Source: Chaetoderma sp. LZ-2023a
Lineage: Eukaryota > Mollusca > Caudofoveata > Chaetodermatida > Chaetodermatidae
DNA: 64,000 nucleotides
Direction: 5' to 3'
Assembly (NCBI GenBank): GCA_034401795.1
Contig: CM067374.1
Span: forward strand, 99,978,860-100,042,859
In this document: piece by piece, positions 9,830 through 20,100 of the stretch
Numbering within the stretch: the stretch's first letter is position 1
How the letters are laid out: every line of letters starts with the position of its first letter
The notes under the pieces: generated by a model
What the model was told of the DNA's origin: nothing
What the model saw: the letters and a program-made list of their open reading frames with translations, nothing else
Databases searched by the model: none
Position numbers and translations under genes: made by a program

Positions 9830-12573
9830 TTACTCATCCGTGTCAGAGTCATCTTCGACAATTGTATGCTGAACATTGTCACACATTTCACCTCCCATAC
9901 AAAGGCATGCTTCAGTGCAGAGTAGATTGTTAGCCTTGCATTGACAGAGATCTGTTCTTTTGCAGGCAGACTTTTGGCATCTACATGATGTGAGTTCAAT
10001 TAATCCAAATGGAGCAGGATCCTTTGACATTAGAACAGGCTTGAGTAGACCATCCACTATACTCCAGCCATGTCCATTTGGAGATGGAAGATTCTGAACA
10101 GCTTGCAATGAACGTCTCCAAACAAGAGCTTGAAAATTGGCCCTTTCGGTGTGATGCTTTAGACTATTCGATGTAGGTGGAAGATTTTCATTTCTTTGTC
10201 TCTTTTGACAAAAGAGCCAATAACGGGTTTCATCAGCTGTCTTTCCCATATCCCTGGTGGTATACAACTCACAGACAAATTTCTCACATAGAATTGCAGT
10301 ATTCGGTGATAAGTCAACATGTTCGCCGAGTTGGGCTAAGCTAAGCTGATGACATTCAGATGACTTTAAGAGATTGAATGCTTTTCTCTTAGCGACTCCA
10401 AATAATGCACTAGTGCTATCACAACCTGTAAGAGAACGAAACCCATGCAAAGACAGACAGATAGCTGGGCCCAGTACTTGAGCAACTGTATGTATTGGTA
10501 TGTATCGCAATTTGTCCTTTGTGCCCGTACGGAACCATAGTTCAGAACAGTGAAGCGAACGATACGTATTTATACTAAGTACTGCCACGTCTGTATCAGG
10601 AGACTGTATAACAACACGCATGTGGTCTTTTGAAGCGTGTAGCGCGTGCAACATCATATGCGTGTCTGCTTCCTCGTGATCTGATCGAAGTTCTTCCAAA
10701 TACGACGAATTGTTCGCTGAAATGACAACAACATCCATTCCATCGTTAAAGCCACCAGCAAGAATGACGCAATTGTCGGCAGATAGCATATTTGGACCAG
10801 TATCACGCCACCGCTTGCTGAGAAATGCAACCAGGTTACTTTTGTTGCTTGGATTGCTGATGTACTTGGCCCATTGCTTTAGAACGGGAGTATTTTCTCC
10901 AGCAATCTTTACATCCAATGCTGTTGATGACCCACGTTTTAGCCGCTCTTCTGCTTTGAGAGATTCCAGTCTATCATATCTGTCAAAAACTATATCTACT
11001 CTGTTGCAGTCTTCTTGATTCAGTGGAACTGTAAAGATGTGCCAGTATTTATCAGCCAATTCTCCAAATGTAGACGTACCTCCAGTTTTAACCATTTGCC
11101 CAATTGCCATGCCATCTACTACATAAGCTGTTGCGCCTGTCTTGTCAACAGGTGGAAGCCGTCCATCAACATTTACTTCCTTTTCTAGTTCACTTAACAA
11201 AACACTTTTCACATTCTTTCTTAGAGTCCCATCCGTATGCGACAATGATAGTGCAACAGCAGACAGTTCATACGTCATCACTAGTTTTAAATCAACATCT
11301 CTGGACCTTGCGGCAATAATTAATCGACCAAATAGTTCGCGGTCAGATCTCACATTGTGAATTTTTTCATCATTTGTTTTGAGTTTTTCTTCTGTGCTAG
11401 GCTGGCAAGTGTTTTAAGTTTTAAGTGTGGCAACGTGTCCCAAAAGCTTCTCGTGTTAGTGTCCAGCCGCTCCTGAACAAAATTGTCCATAATCTCCTTA
11501 CCAATGTCACAGGCGGAAACAAGTCTCTTGGCGATTTCACTAGGCAATACCACGCCAGTTGCAATGTTTACAAACGGAAGACACTCGCTGTCGTCGTTTT
11601 CCGCAATATTAAAGGGATTGGTCATTATATCTGATGAGAACATCGAAAGTATCTTCTGCACATCGGTTTCATCCCTGTTCATTCGATTAGTCCCCATTTC
11701 CTTATGTACTCCAAACATGTGACTATCTTGTAACCCACACATTTGCTTTGTGACCGTTGTTATGGCTGCCCTCTCGTGGCTAGTTAAAAACCACCTCTCC
11801 AGAGCTCCTGGCTTTTGTGTTATTCCAATAATACCACCTCGCTTTTTGGAATCCAAATTAATCGATTGCTCTAAGGCCATATCTGTCCACACTTGATTGG
11901 ATGGATGGTCTGAGCGACTTACGCAATGATTTCCATTCAAGAATTGTTCATGTACATGGGGATGTGTACTTGGAAGAATCTTCATGTCCGCAAGATATAT
12001 TGGCAGCCATCTTGCATAATTGGTTCTGTCCATGCTGTAGAAATATGGCGCCATAGCAGCAGTAGCAGATAGGTGTGCCTGCCAATCTCCAGTTCTCTCA
12101 GCTCTTATGAATCCAAGCAGCAGCTCTACCATATGAATATATGAGTTCCAAAATGGGAACAGGTGTGATTTCGAGCTTGACTCAACTTTAAAGGATTTGA
12201 ACAGCTGTTGCAATTTATTCACGTACTTACACACCTCTTTGAAATTTTCTTGCAGTGCGTCTAAGTCGTCAATGCTGCTTCGGCACATCTTAATTTTCTC
12301 ATCCAGACTCTCCAATTCTGTTGGAGTAATGTGGTCTTCATGTTGTCCATTTTGTTGAACCCATATGGAAAAGGACTGCCATTGTAATCGCAGCAGCGCT
12401 TCCATAACCAATTTGTGAGCCCTCACTCCTCGATTATATGACTTCCCTTTAAGTAGAGCAGCAGCCGTGCTGCTACCATATGGGTTGGCCTCTATGAGGA
12501 GATCTTCTAAGCCAGAGTCATCAAACATCTTTCCAATAACAGCCACATCCATCTGTCTCATTCCAACCACCAT
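9830..12573 (-). CDS. FEN/XPG-like nuclease gene in DNA inserted into the Maverick integrase (one frameshift)
   Basis: Two long minus ORFs (407 codons, 12573-11350; 507 codons, 11353-9830) abut with a one-base frame offset. The second begins with GTG, not ATG, so they are halves of one gene. The first half, with SYNRGVRAHKLVMEALLRLQ and NYARWLPIYLADMK, resembles a multi-copy 'uncharacterised' invertebrate family. In the second half, VDGMAI (79-84), VFDRYD followed by LKAEERLKR (122-140), EEADTH (227-232), SPDTDV (251-256) and TGCDSTSALFGVAKRKAFNL (309-328) match the order and spacing of FEN1/XPG nuclease blocks. A C-terminal Cys cluster (456-491, CRCQ...CQCK...CLC) resembles a CXC motif. Apart from the frameshift there are no stops. 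Function and mobility are inferred. The frameshift lies at a T6 run (11362-11367) and may be a sequencing error. Confidence 0.75.
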
Positions 12574-12996
12574 TACCTGGGTGCTTTGTCAACAGTGGTA
12601 CAGCTGGATATACAGATTCTATGATGGAGTTAGTATACATACATAAAATATAACCTTCACATGTCACCCTCGCCTTTGGTATATGCATGCAAAATGTATG
12701 TTGGTTATATGTTAGGTCGATATCCGTCTAAATATCATATATGGTGAATCTAACGATATTACTTTGAGTTATGACACGATCATGCTTATATCGTTGTGCA
12801 ATGTGGATACAGCCAAAGCCTAGACCCCCTATGCAAAGAAATCAGGATAACTAATTAGTGCTACCACAATTTGTTTGTACAACAGGGCTTAAAATGTGTG
12901 GGACATGTCCCCCAAGCCACAGCAAGTGTCAGACCTTCCGAATACTGGGTGTGCTACGTCACGATTCTGACCTAGCTTTAGCTCCTGGACTATAGG
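12574..12996. other. 5' flank of the nuclease-like gene; end of the insertion
   Basis: No ORF of note. Integrase similarity stops at about 12997 (after WQMDPSDV) and the nuclease ORF starts at 12573, so this is insertion DNA holding the promoter or an upstream exon. A possible splice acceptor ('GCACCCAG') precedes the first ATG. I compared both ends of the insertion and found no clear terminal inverted repeat or target duplication. Confidence 0.5.
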
Positions 12997-13185
12997 AACG
13001 TCACTTGGATCCATTTGCCATAACTGATCAACACTGGTTACCGTAAATCGATCTCTATTAAATATTATTCTCTTAGCCCTATGCAAAGTAAACTTTTGAA
13101 GCATCTGAGAATACAAATTTGAGTTTTCTCTAGCCATCAAGTCACTATGATTTAGAATTCGTTCCATCTCTTGCCTTAAATTCAC
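12997..13185 (-). pseudogene. Maverick integrase, N-terminal part
   Basis: From ATG 13185 the frame reads into QKFTLHRAKRIIFNRDRF and VTSVDQLWQMDPSDV. This is the basic linker and the start of the rve catalytic core, with the first catalytic Asp in WQMD. Similarity ends abruptly there and resumes near 9615. The same frame continues to 12889 but encodes unrelated residues from the inserted DNA. The gene follows the ATPase and a small ORF on the same strand. Confidence 0.75.
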
Positions 13186-13231
13186 AGCAGATCTAAGATT
13201 TCAAGATGTCATGTTTATACCATCTATCATA

Positions 13232-13423
13232 TTATGCGGTACCAACACCATTTTCTGAATGCCTTCCATCGCTATTATTATCCGAATAATTTAGAAATAA
13301 GTGGTAATACGGATCTGAAATATTGACCGTTCTACATCCTCTTTTAAGCTTAGACCCAGGTTTAACTGCATCCTGAGCCCATCTATGATTATTATTATTA
13401 GCATTACCCTTCCTGTTAACCAT
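13232..13423 (-). CDS. Small basic hypothetical ORF between ATPase and integrase
   Basis: 63 codons from ATG 13423, ten bases downstream of the ATPase stop. The N-terminal half is basic and Asn-rich (MVNRKGNANNNNHRW, GSKLKRGCR), and the C-terminal half is polar. No domain recognised. It could be a real short Maverick gene or the decayed start of the integrase. Confidence 0.35.
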   Translation of the reverse strand: MVNRKGNANNNNHRWAQDAVKPGSKLKRGCRTVNISDPYYHLFLNYSDNNSDGRHSENGVGTA

Positions 13424-13433
13424 TTTAACTTTT

Positions 13434-14130
13434 TTAAGCTCTCTTATTAGGTGTAGGGATGTACACTATGCAAACTTGGCCCGGTAAAATATTGGTACGT
13501 AATCTCAGGTGTTCAGGTGTTGTCTGACAGAGGTCTATGAGTAAATAGCCGTGAGCTCATGTAGTGGGATCAATATATGAATCCTGTAATGTCGAGCTAT
13601 GACTAGGATACATTTGTCGCACCAATGTGGTTATACTGGATGCGCCTCTGGGAGTTTTAAATAGGATTATGTAATGACAATTCAGCGAAATATCTCTGTG
13701 GTGCTTATTTTTCGAGAAAATATTCTGAATCAAATGAATTATCCTTGAATTATCGTGATGACCTCATCTTGTAAACAATGCAGTAACTCGGCTATCTACG
13801 TCATCCATTAGATCATCAAGGATAATTAGATTAGTGATGCTGGAATCTATTTCTAAATCCTGAATTCCTGAATATAGTTCTACACTGCCTCAGAGTCCTT
13901 TGTAAGCCAGTTGATATGACCCATTACAATATGATGTGTTCAGGTGTTTTATCGAATAGCTGAACTCTGAATCCAATTATCGCACTTTAAAGTGTGGATT
14001 TTCCGGCTTGAGATGGTCCACTAACTAAGATATTAGCACGATGTTTAAATCGGGCATACATTTTGTTGTCTTTTACTAATCTAAATGCATGCAGCCCTGT
14101 ATATCGCTCTATAAACCTTTCAAAACTCTT
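13434..14130 (-). pseudogene. Polinton packaging ATPase (FtsK/HerA, A32-like)
   Basis: The frame can be followed for nearly the whole protein. YKSFERFIERYTG and KHRANILVSGPSQAGKST give the Walker A loop (GPSQAGKST at 13992-14018). NLIILDDLMDDVDSRV is the Walker B strand. NCHYIILFKTPRGASS, VRQMYPS and HGYLLIDLCQTTPEHLRL form the C-terminal half, ending at TAA 13434-13436. An in-frame TAA directly after Walker A, at least two more stops and one frameshift inactivate it. Such ATPases package element DNA into capsids. It is the first gene of the minus-strand block and is divergently placed to the BH1-like ORF. Confidence 0.85.
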
Positions 14131-14147
14131 ATAATGGTATCAAAATC

Positions 14148-14384
14148 ATGGACGCATATGTTCGGATGTGTATGACTGAGATCGTCGAGCTTTGTGATGG
14201 TAATAAGGCTAAACTAGCGAGCTCGATGTATAGAGTAATCAAGTTTACTATAGCTTCACGAGTGAATTTAGGCAGAATATTAGTTATATTAATAGTGTGT
14301 GAAATTCTATTAGAAGCTTATAAAATTGACATATTCCCTCAGGCTTGTGCTTTGATCCTTAGCTATTCAATTTTTGAAAATTGA
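14148..14384 (+). CDS. Short ORF with a Bcl-2 BH1-like motif
   Basis: 78 codons from ATG 14148. After a helical, charged start (TEIVELCDGNKAKLASSMYR) comes SRVNLGRILVILIVCEILLE. This resembles the BH1 block of Bcl-2 proteins, where NWGR is followed by a hydrophobic helix; here Trp is replaced by Leu. No BH2 block or membrane anchor follows, so the ORF would be an N-terminal remnant. Bcl-2 homologues are known in several DNA viruses, which makes an accessory gene of this kind plausible. The match rests on one motif. Confidence 0.3.
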   Translation: MDAYVRMCMTEIVELCDGNKAKLASSMYRVIKFTIASRVNLGRILVILIVCEILLEAYKIDIFPQACALILSYSIFEN

Positions 14385-14978
14385 CCTAAACTCGTTAGCA
14401 TACTAATCCAATATTAATGAGCTTACCATTTATTCAAAATAACTCATGAAGATATGAACTCATTAGCGTTCAATGACTGAATAGCGTACACAGGGTCTGA
14501 GTCTAAAGATACTGTCAACATAACCACATTAACGGCTTAAAAAGAAAATAAAATCATTAATTTTTTTTTACTAAACAATGGACAGTGTATAGCAGAATAG
14601 CATATCGATCTTGACACTTAACACATGCTCGATGACATGCTCAAAATTTGAAGTTTACTTAATCATAAGGCAGCGCTTACCACCTGGTATTGATTTTTCT
14701 GTGACAGGCATTTTTTCACCCTATAAAAGTGCCGCACATCGAAGTGAAAATCATTTGAATGCTCACGTTTCAAAAGCCTACTCATACTTTTTAAAAGCTT
14801 AGCACTGGTTATGTTTTAACCACTTTTGGAGATATGAAAAATGGGGTGCAATAGGTATAGCAATATTTTGGAAGTTGAGGCTAGCATGCCATCACTGACA
14901 TTTATCAGGTTTTTTACTTACAGAGTCATACCAGAATACCCTATAGAGGTAGAAGACTTGCCAGCAAACGTGGAGACA
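14385..14978. other. Non-coding stretch of the Maverick
   Basis: Short plus ORFs at 14611-14802 and from 14841 have no recognised features. No adenovirus-type protease could be found here or elsewhere, though Polintons usually carry one. Confidence 0.35.

Positions 14979-15029
<51 letters not shown>
14979..15029. repeat. (TTA)n microsatellite
   Basis: About 51 bp of ATT/TTA repeat. It inflates the ORF beginning at 14841 with a poly-Ile run. Confidence 0.95.
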
Positions 15030-15546
15030 TTGCTAGTACTTGACTTATTTAAGCAAGCCTCGACACGCATTGAGTGGTATTACTTAGATAAAGTAAAAAC
15101 TATCAAAATAATAATAATAAAACTAACACTAAATGTGCGTTAATATTGTATGCTCATAATTACTAGGAGATTAGTTAGAAATAGCAGTAACAATGGCAAA
15201 TGCGCTATCCCCCACATGCAGCAAACAGTAATTGTAAGCTAGTTGCCCTGAAAAATCGAGATAATGATTTGTTCATACATAATTGTAAATTGTATATTCC
15301 CCATATGTCATTGTGAAAATGACCTGGGTGTACATAAATGAATGGATGCTATCATTCATTCGGTTTGTTTAAAGTGTCATATTCACAGCAAAAAATGTCT
15401 GAAAAACAATTGTTTAAATCAAATGCTTTAGAGGTTTAAGTATTGCCCGAGCTAATATATGTAAGTGTAGTTGCCTCCCTTGACATAATATAATATATTT
15501 ATAAAACATTATTTTAGCCCTTTGTCATTTTGTTTTTAATCTTCAG

Positions 15547-15987
15547 ATGATTCCTAAGAGTGTCGATGGAGGAAATAAACGTTCGGCAGATGAATTGGCT
15601 GCTGATGATGTCACGATTGCAGTTAGCTGCAAGAGGTATCTGACGTATGAGGATGATGAAGAACATGATGCGTGTATGTCAGACGTGAAGCACGCGGGTG
15701 ACAATGCCAATGATGATGACCTTAGATATTCTGGACGATGTGCTAGATGCTGTCAGATGTAGCCAAGGACTAACCATCAAGCGAGAATTTATAGCGGCCC
15801 CATTAACCTGTCTGGAGGGCATATTAAACTCTCACAACATCCGCCCAGATGATCTTCTGACCCGCATGCTGAACAACCTAACTAAGCTGAAGATGACATC
15901 TGGAGTGAAATGACTGATCAGGATTACAGCGAGTACTACGATCACGTAGAAATGTTTACAAGTAAACCGGAATGTAAATGGGTATAG
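15547..15987 (+). pseudogene. Acidic hypothetical protein, frame-shifted
   Basis: Three overlapping frames follow each other: MIPKSVDGGNKRSADELAAD with an acidic stretch to about 15720; DILDDVLDAVRCSQGLTIKR and NIRPDDLLTRMLNNLTKLK to 15913; then EDDIWSEMTDQDYSEYYDHV, ending TAG at 15985-15987. Asp, Glu and Tyr are frequent. The ATG is preceded by a pyrimidine-rich 'TTTTAATCTTCAG', which may be a splice acceptor. No family recognised. It lies upstream of the polymerase on the same strand and is probably a Maverick accessory gene. Confidence 0.4.
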
Positions 15988-16009
15988 CCTTTTTGTTTTG
16001 TTCGGTTTG

Positions 16010-16310
16010 TGTAGGCGGGTGGGTAGGCAGGGGGTGAGGGTGCTCTGCGGGGTGTGTGTGAGGGCTGATGAATGTACCAGGGTTTGGGGTGTGGGTGTGT
16101 GGGTGTGCTGTGGGCGTGTGCGTGTGTGTGGGTGTGGGTGGGTGGGTGGGTGGGTGTGTGGGTGGGTGGGTTGGTGGGTGGGTGTGCATGTGGGTAGTTT
16201 GGGGGCTTGTGTGGGTGAACGTGGGGTGGGGGCTGGACGAAGGGGTTATGGTTTGAGATGGGTGGTGTACCTATGGGATGAGGTTTGGGCAGTGGTTTAA
16301 TGGGGTGGTG
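16010..16310. repeat. GGTGGGTG / GGGTGTG-rich tract
   Basis: About 300 bp of strongly G/T-biased plus strand with runs such as 'GGGTGGGTGGGTGGGTG'. ORFs here encode only Val/Gly/Trp/Cys or, on the minus strand, Pro-Thr-His repeats and are artefacts. It has strong G-quadruplex potential and interrupts the acidic coding region. Confidence 0.85.
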
Positions 16311-16410
16311 GGAGTTGCTGGGGGCTGTCGGGAAGAGAGTCTGATGTCCATGAAAAAAACCTGTCTAGAAATATAAAATCTAATCTGTTTTTATCCTTTT
16401 TGTTTTGCAG

Positions 16411-16561
16411 CATCGCCGACTTACTAACAATCTACGATGTCGGCGATGGCGTTTGGAGTGCCACCGGCTCCATCATCTCTGATGATGACGACGACGTATA
16501 CATCGATGAGGGCTTCAGGGAGATCAAACCCTGGAGCCACTTTAATAACCTCGAGGAGTGA
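16411..16561 (+). CDS. Acidic C-terminal exon-like segment
   Basis: From 16412 an open frame of 49 codons reads IADLLTIYDVGDGVWSATGS, IISDDDDDVYIDEGFREIK and PWSHFNNLEE, then TGA. It is directly preceded by 'TTTTTGTTTTGCAG', a good-looking 3' splice site after a pyrimidine tract, so it could be the last exon of the acidic protein starting at 15547. I could not find a phase-compatible donor by eye. Function unknown. Confidence 0.35.
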
Positions 16562-16699
16562 TGAGTCTAAGTCTGCGCGGGGTCCAGAGACTTCGAAGTT
16601 AAACCATCAATGTAGAGCAGGATTCGGGTGAGGTATTATGTGAAACTGATTTAAATGCTCTAACCTCTTTGGAAATCTTGGGAGATATTTTAAATTTTT

Positions 16700-16882
16700 A
16701 TGGGTTTTGAAGAACAAAATATCTCTCATGATCTTCATACTGTTTCTAATTCTGAAGACGATACATTGCAACGTAATATGAATATTTTAATGCACGATCT
16801 AAGCGATACTGAACTCTTAGCCACCGTTCACCATTATCACCCAGTAACCTCGCCCATTACACCCCAGAAACTCAAACCTTAA
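16700..16882 (+). CDS. Hypothetical short acidic ORF
   Basis: 60 codons with a polar, acidic N-terminus (MGFEEQNISHDLHTVSNSED) and a His/Pro-rich end. It is followed by a C-rich stretch to about 17050 of ACCCC-like words and then the polymerase. No domain recognised; it may be a further fragment of the acidic gene. Confidence 0.25.
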   Translation: MGFEEQNISHDLHTVSNSEDDTLQRNMNILMHDLSDTELLATVHHYHPVTSPITPQKLKP

Positions 16883-17139
16883 ATTCCCTACCAACATCTA
16901 AATGCTCAAATGCTCCTGTAAGATTAACACTACATACCGCCATCCCACCCTAGCTACCTCAAATGCACCCCACCACACCACTACCAACCCAACCCCAGCA
17001 GCTACCAAACCCCCGCCCCACCTCTAGCAACTCTGTTCACCCGCCCCATACACCCGCTAAGAAAACTAGTAAAAAGAATTACAAAAATTGCAAAAATAAA
17101 TCAGCTTAAGACTGCAGAGTTAATTTATTTGAAAATAAT

Positions 17140-20100
17140 GATATGGATATGGAAGCTAATATGATCGGGGGAAGGTTTAACGTTGTAGAGGGCAGGAATT
17201 TTGGGGGTTAGGTGATGACGTTGTAACAGCTATACATAGACCCGACATGCCTGACATCGCTGATATGTACAATATAACTCTCACACGCATCTTTCAGTTC
17301 AGACATTTTAATATTACAGAAAATTCTTACTCTGTCAACATTAATCCGGACGCCATTATAACCGAGAATTTCAAAGCATGTGCACTATATATTCGACTCA
17401 AGATTACAGCAGGGTCACGATAAATCACCCCACTCTAAATACCCCAATCCACGTGGACTTTGCCCAAGTCCGAGATTTGACAGCTACAGAAATAATGAAC
17501 GCAATTTCTGAAGTGAGTCAATCTCAAAGAGACGTATGTCTCGATCGCGACTTTTCTATGGAGATTTTTCATGTAGAAATGCTTAGCGGATCGGGGTGGA
17601 ATAATAATCTTGCCAAATTATATCTCGATGATTTGGAGGTCAAAACCACATTGAAAAGAAGCTGTATCACTGTTAGGAATATAGCGATCGGCCTATGATA
17701 TCTAGACTCGTCAGGTCAGTCTCGAAGGTGGAGCATATGTGGATTAGAAGGCCTGATAGACTCCTAGTTGGAAGAGTTTTAGGTGATAATCGTCATCAAT
17801 GGATGACAACTCGAGAACTGCACACTTAGGCTGGCGTGGCTACTGACATAGCGTGCGGGCCTGAGGCTTGGAATGCATTGACACCACTTAGCAAGACCGA
17901 GAATAAATGCTGCGTATACAGGGGTGTGGATAATTGCATTCAAATTCTGCCCCTATATCTGTATAATGATCATTACGCTTACGTAAATACCGTTAAGGCC
18001 TTGAAAGGTTGTCGTTATTACTGCAATGATTGCAACGTAGCTTATGCTCAATGCGATCAACACTCTTTCGTAAAACGCTGTCATTTATGTCAAGCGGCTC
18101 CACCCTGCAAGCCAATCGCTAATTGCTATTGCGAAGCTTGTAGCAGATGGTTTAAAAGCGAGGGCTGCTATAACAAGCATGTCAACTCTGGATGTGCAGT
18201 AAGTGTAAGTCTTGCGGGGACTGTGGCAAACTTCTAGATGTTGATTCTCGTTCTAAACATCATTGTGTGCAGGGGAAATGTCCTAGTTGCAAGACTGAAG
18301 TTGATTTATGAGACCACGTTTGTTATATGCAGAGTTATAACGAAAAACATATGAGCTTAGCCATGAAGCATAAGGCATGCAACTCTAAAACATGAATAAG
18401 GACTTATCGTCCATCCCTCAATGATTCATCTTTTATGATTTTGAATCGAATCAAGTGACAAAGCATCACGTTTCTCAGATCGCTTGCTCAGTATGCATTG
18501 GCAAACCTCATGACGAGTACTGTGTGGAATGCAATGAATGTCAAAAGAGAGGTTATCTTCGAAGACACTAATGCTCTAACCGCTTTCATGCAATGGTTAT
18601 TAGCTACGACATCTGAGCACAAGCGTACGTGTAAGAACATTGTTCTACGTTTTCGGGACTACATCGCTATAGCCCATAACAGTCGTGGCTTTGACTTGCA
18701 TCTAGTGATGGAGTGGCTCTTTAGAAACACAGCTTAAACCGTCCAATATAATAATAAATGGTAATAAAGTGGTGTATTTGAATGTTGGCGACATTCATTT
18801 TACAGACAGTCTAGCGTTTCTTCTGTTTCAACTACGTCAACTGCCCTCAATATTCAATCTAACTAGCGAGAAAGGATTTTTTTCCATATCTCCCAGACGG
18901 TAACTTATACTTTGATTAGGTAGGAGCGTACCCAGTGATTGATGCCTATGGTGCTGGCAGTATGTCGGTATCGGCGCATAAGGAATTTGACGCATGGTAT
19001 GACACTGCGAAAGACTGTGTTTTCAATTTTATGGATGCCATGAAACCTTACTGTAGGTCTGACGTAGATATTCTGCAGATGGCTTGTGGTAAGTTTCGTG
19101 AAATGTTCATCTGTGAAACTGGGATACCGCTCTTCATGTCATCTATGACGTTAGCATCATTTTGTAATAGGGATATTTAGGGCTAACCACGTAAATGATC
19201 ATAAGCTAGTAGCTCTGCCTGTTATGGGTTACGTTAACCTATGTAACAGGAAACGATACTCCGTAGAAGTGTGAAAGTGGCTGGATTATCTGGCTCATTC
19301 TAAGAACGTGTTCATTAAACACGCTTAACTGACAGTGAACCAGAAGCGTTTAACCGATCGCTGGATGGTTACTGCCCCGACATGGATGCGTACTTTGAGT
19401 ACTACGACTGTTACATACACGCATGTCCGAAATGCCTGCCTAGTAAGTATATGACTACCAAGTAATTTTTTTTTAGATTGATTTAACTTTAGAAGAAGTG
19501 TACCGGAAGATGCTTTCTAAATCTAGCGAGCTTAGACGTATGGGTTTGAAGTTAGTTGAAACGTGGGGTTACAATTTTAAGGCCCAGAGGGTTATCAACC
19601 CTAGTATTAATGCTTTTCTGAATTCTTGAACATATCATGAACCGCTTATCACATGCGATGCCCTCTACGGTGGCTGTACCAATGCAATACGTGTGTATCA
19701 CCAGGCCACAGCGGATGAGTATATAGTGTACGTGGATATCACTTTGCTATATCCTTACATTTGTAAGACCCGAGAATACCCTCCAGGCGAACTGGAAGTA
19801 ATTATTAGAGTTAGGGTCTTACTTCTGTCTGATAAGGTTTATCTGTTTGCCTCCTAAAGATTTATCCTTTCCTGTCTTCCTGTACAGATGTAATGGACGT
19901 TTGTTCTTTCGATTGTGCAGTATATGCGTGCACGATTTGCGGAGTATTGAATGTACTCATAGCGAAGCGAGCATGCTCTACACGGTGTATGGACGTCTGT
20001 GGAGTTGATGGAGGCAGTATGTAGAATGTACCATATCTTAGAGCTTATTGAGATATGGCACCATGAAGAGCGTACTGATACACTTTTCAAGGGATACATC

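Noticed and set aside
10710..11360. Plus ORFs inside the nuclease-like gene
   Set aside because: Antisense shadows of the minus-strand gene, which has clear motifs.
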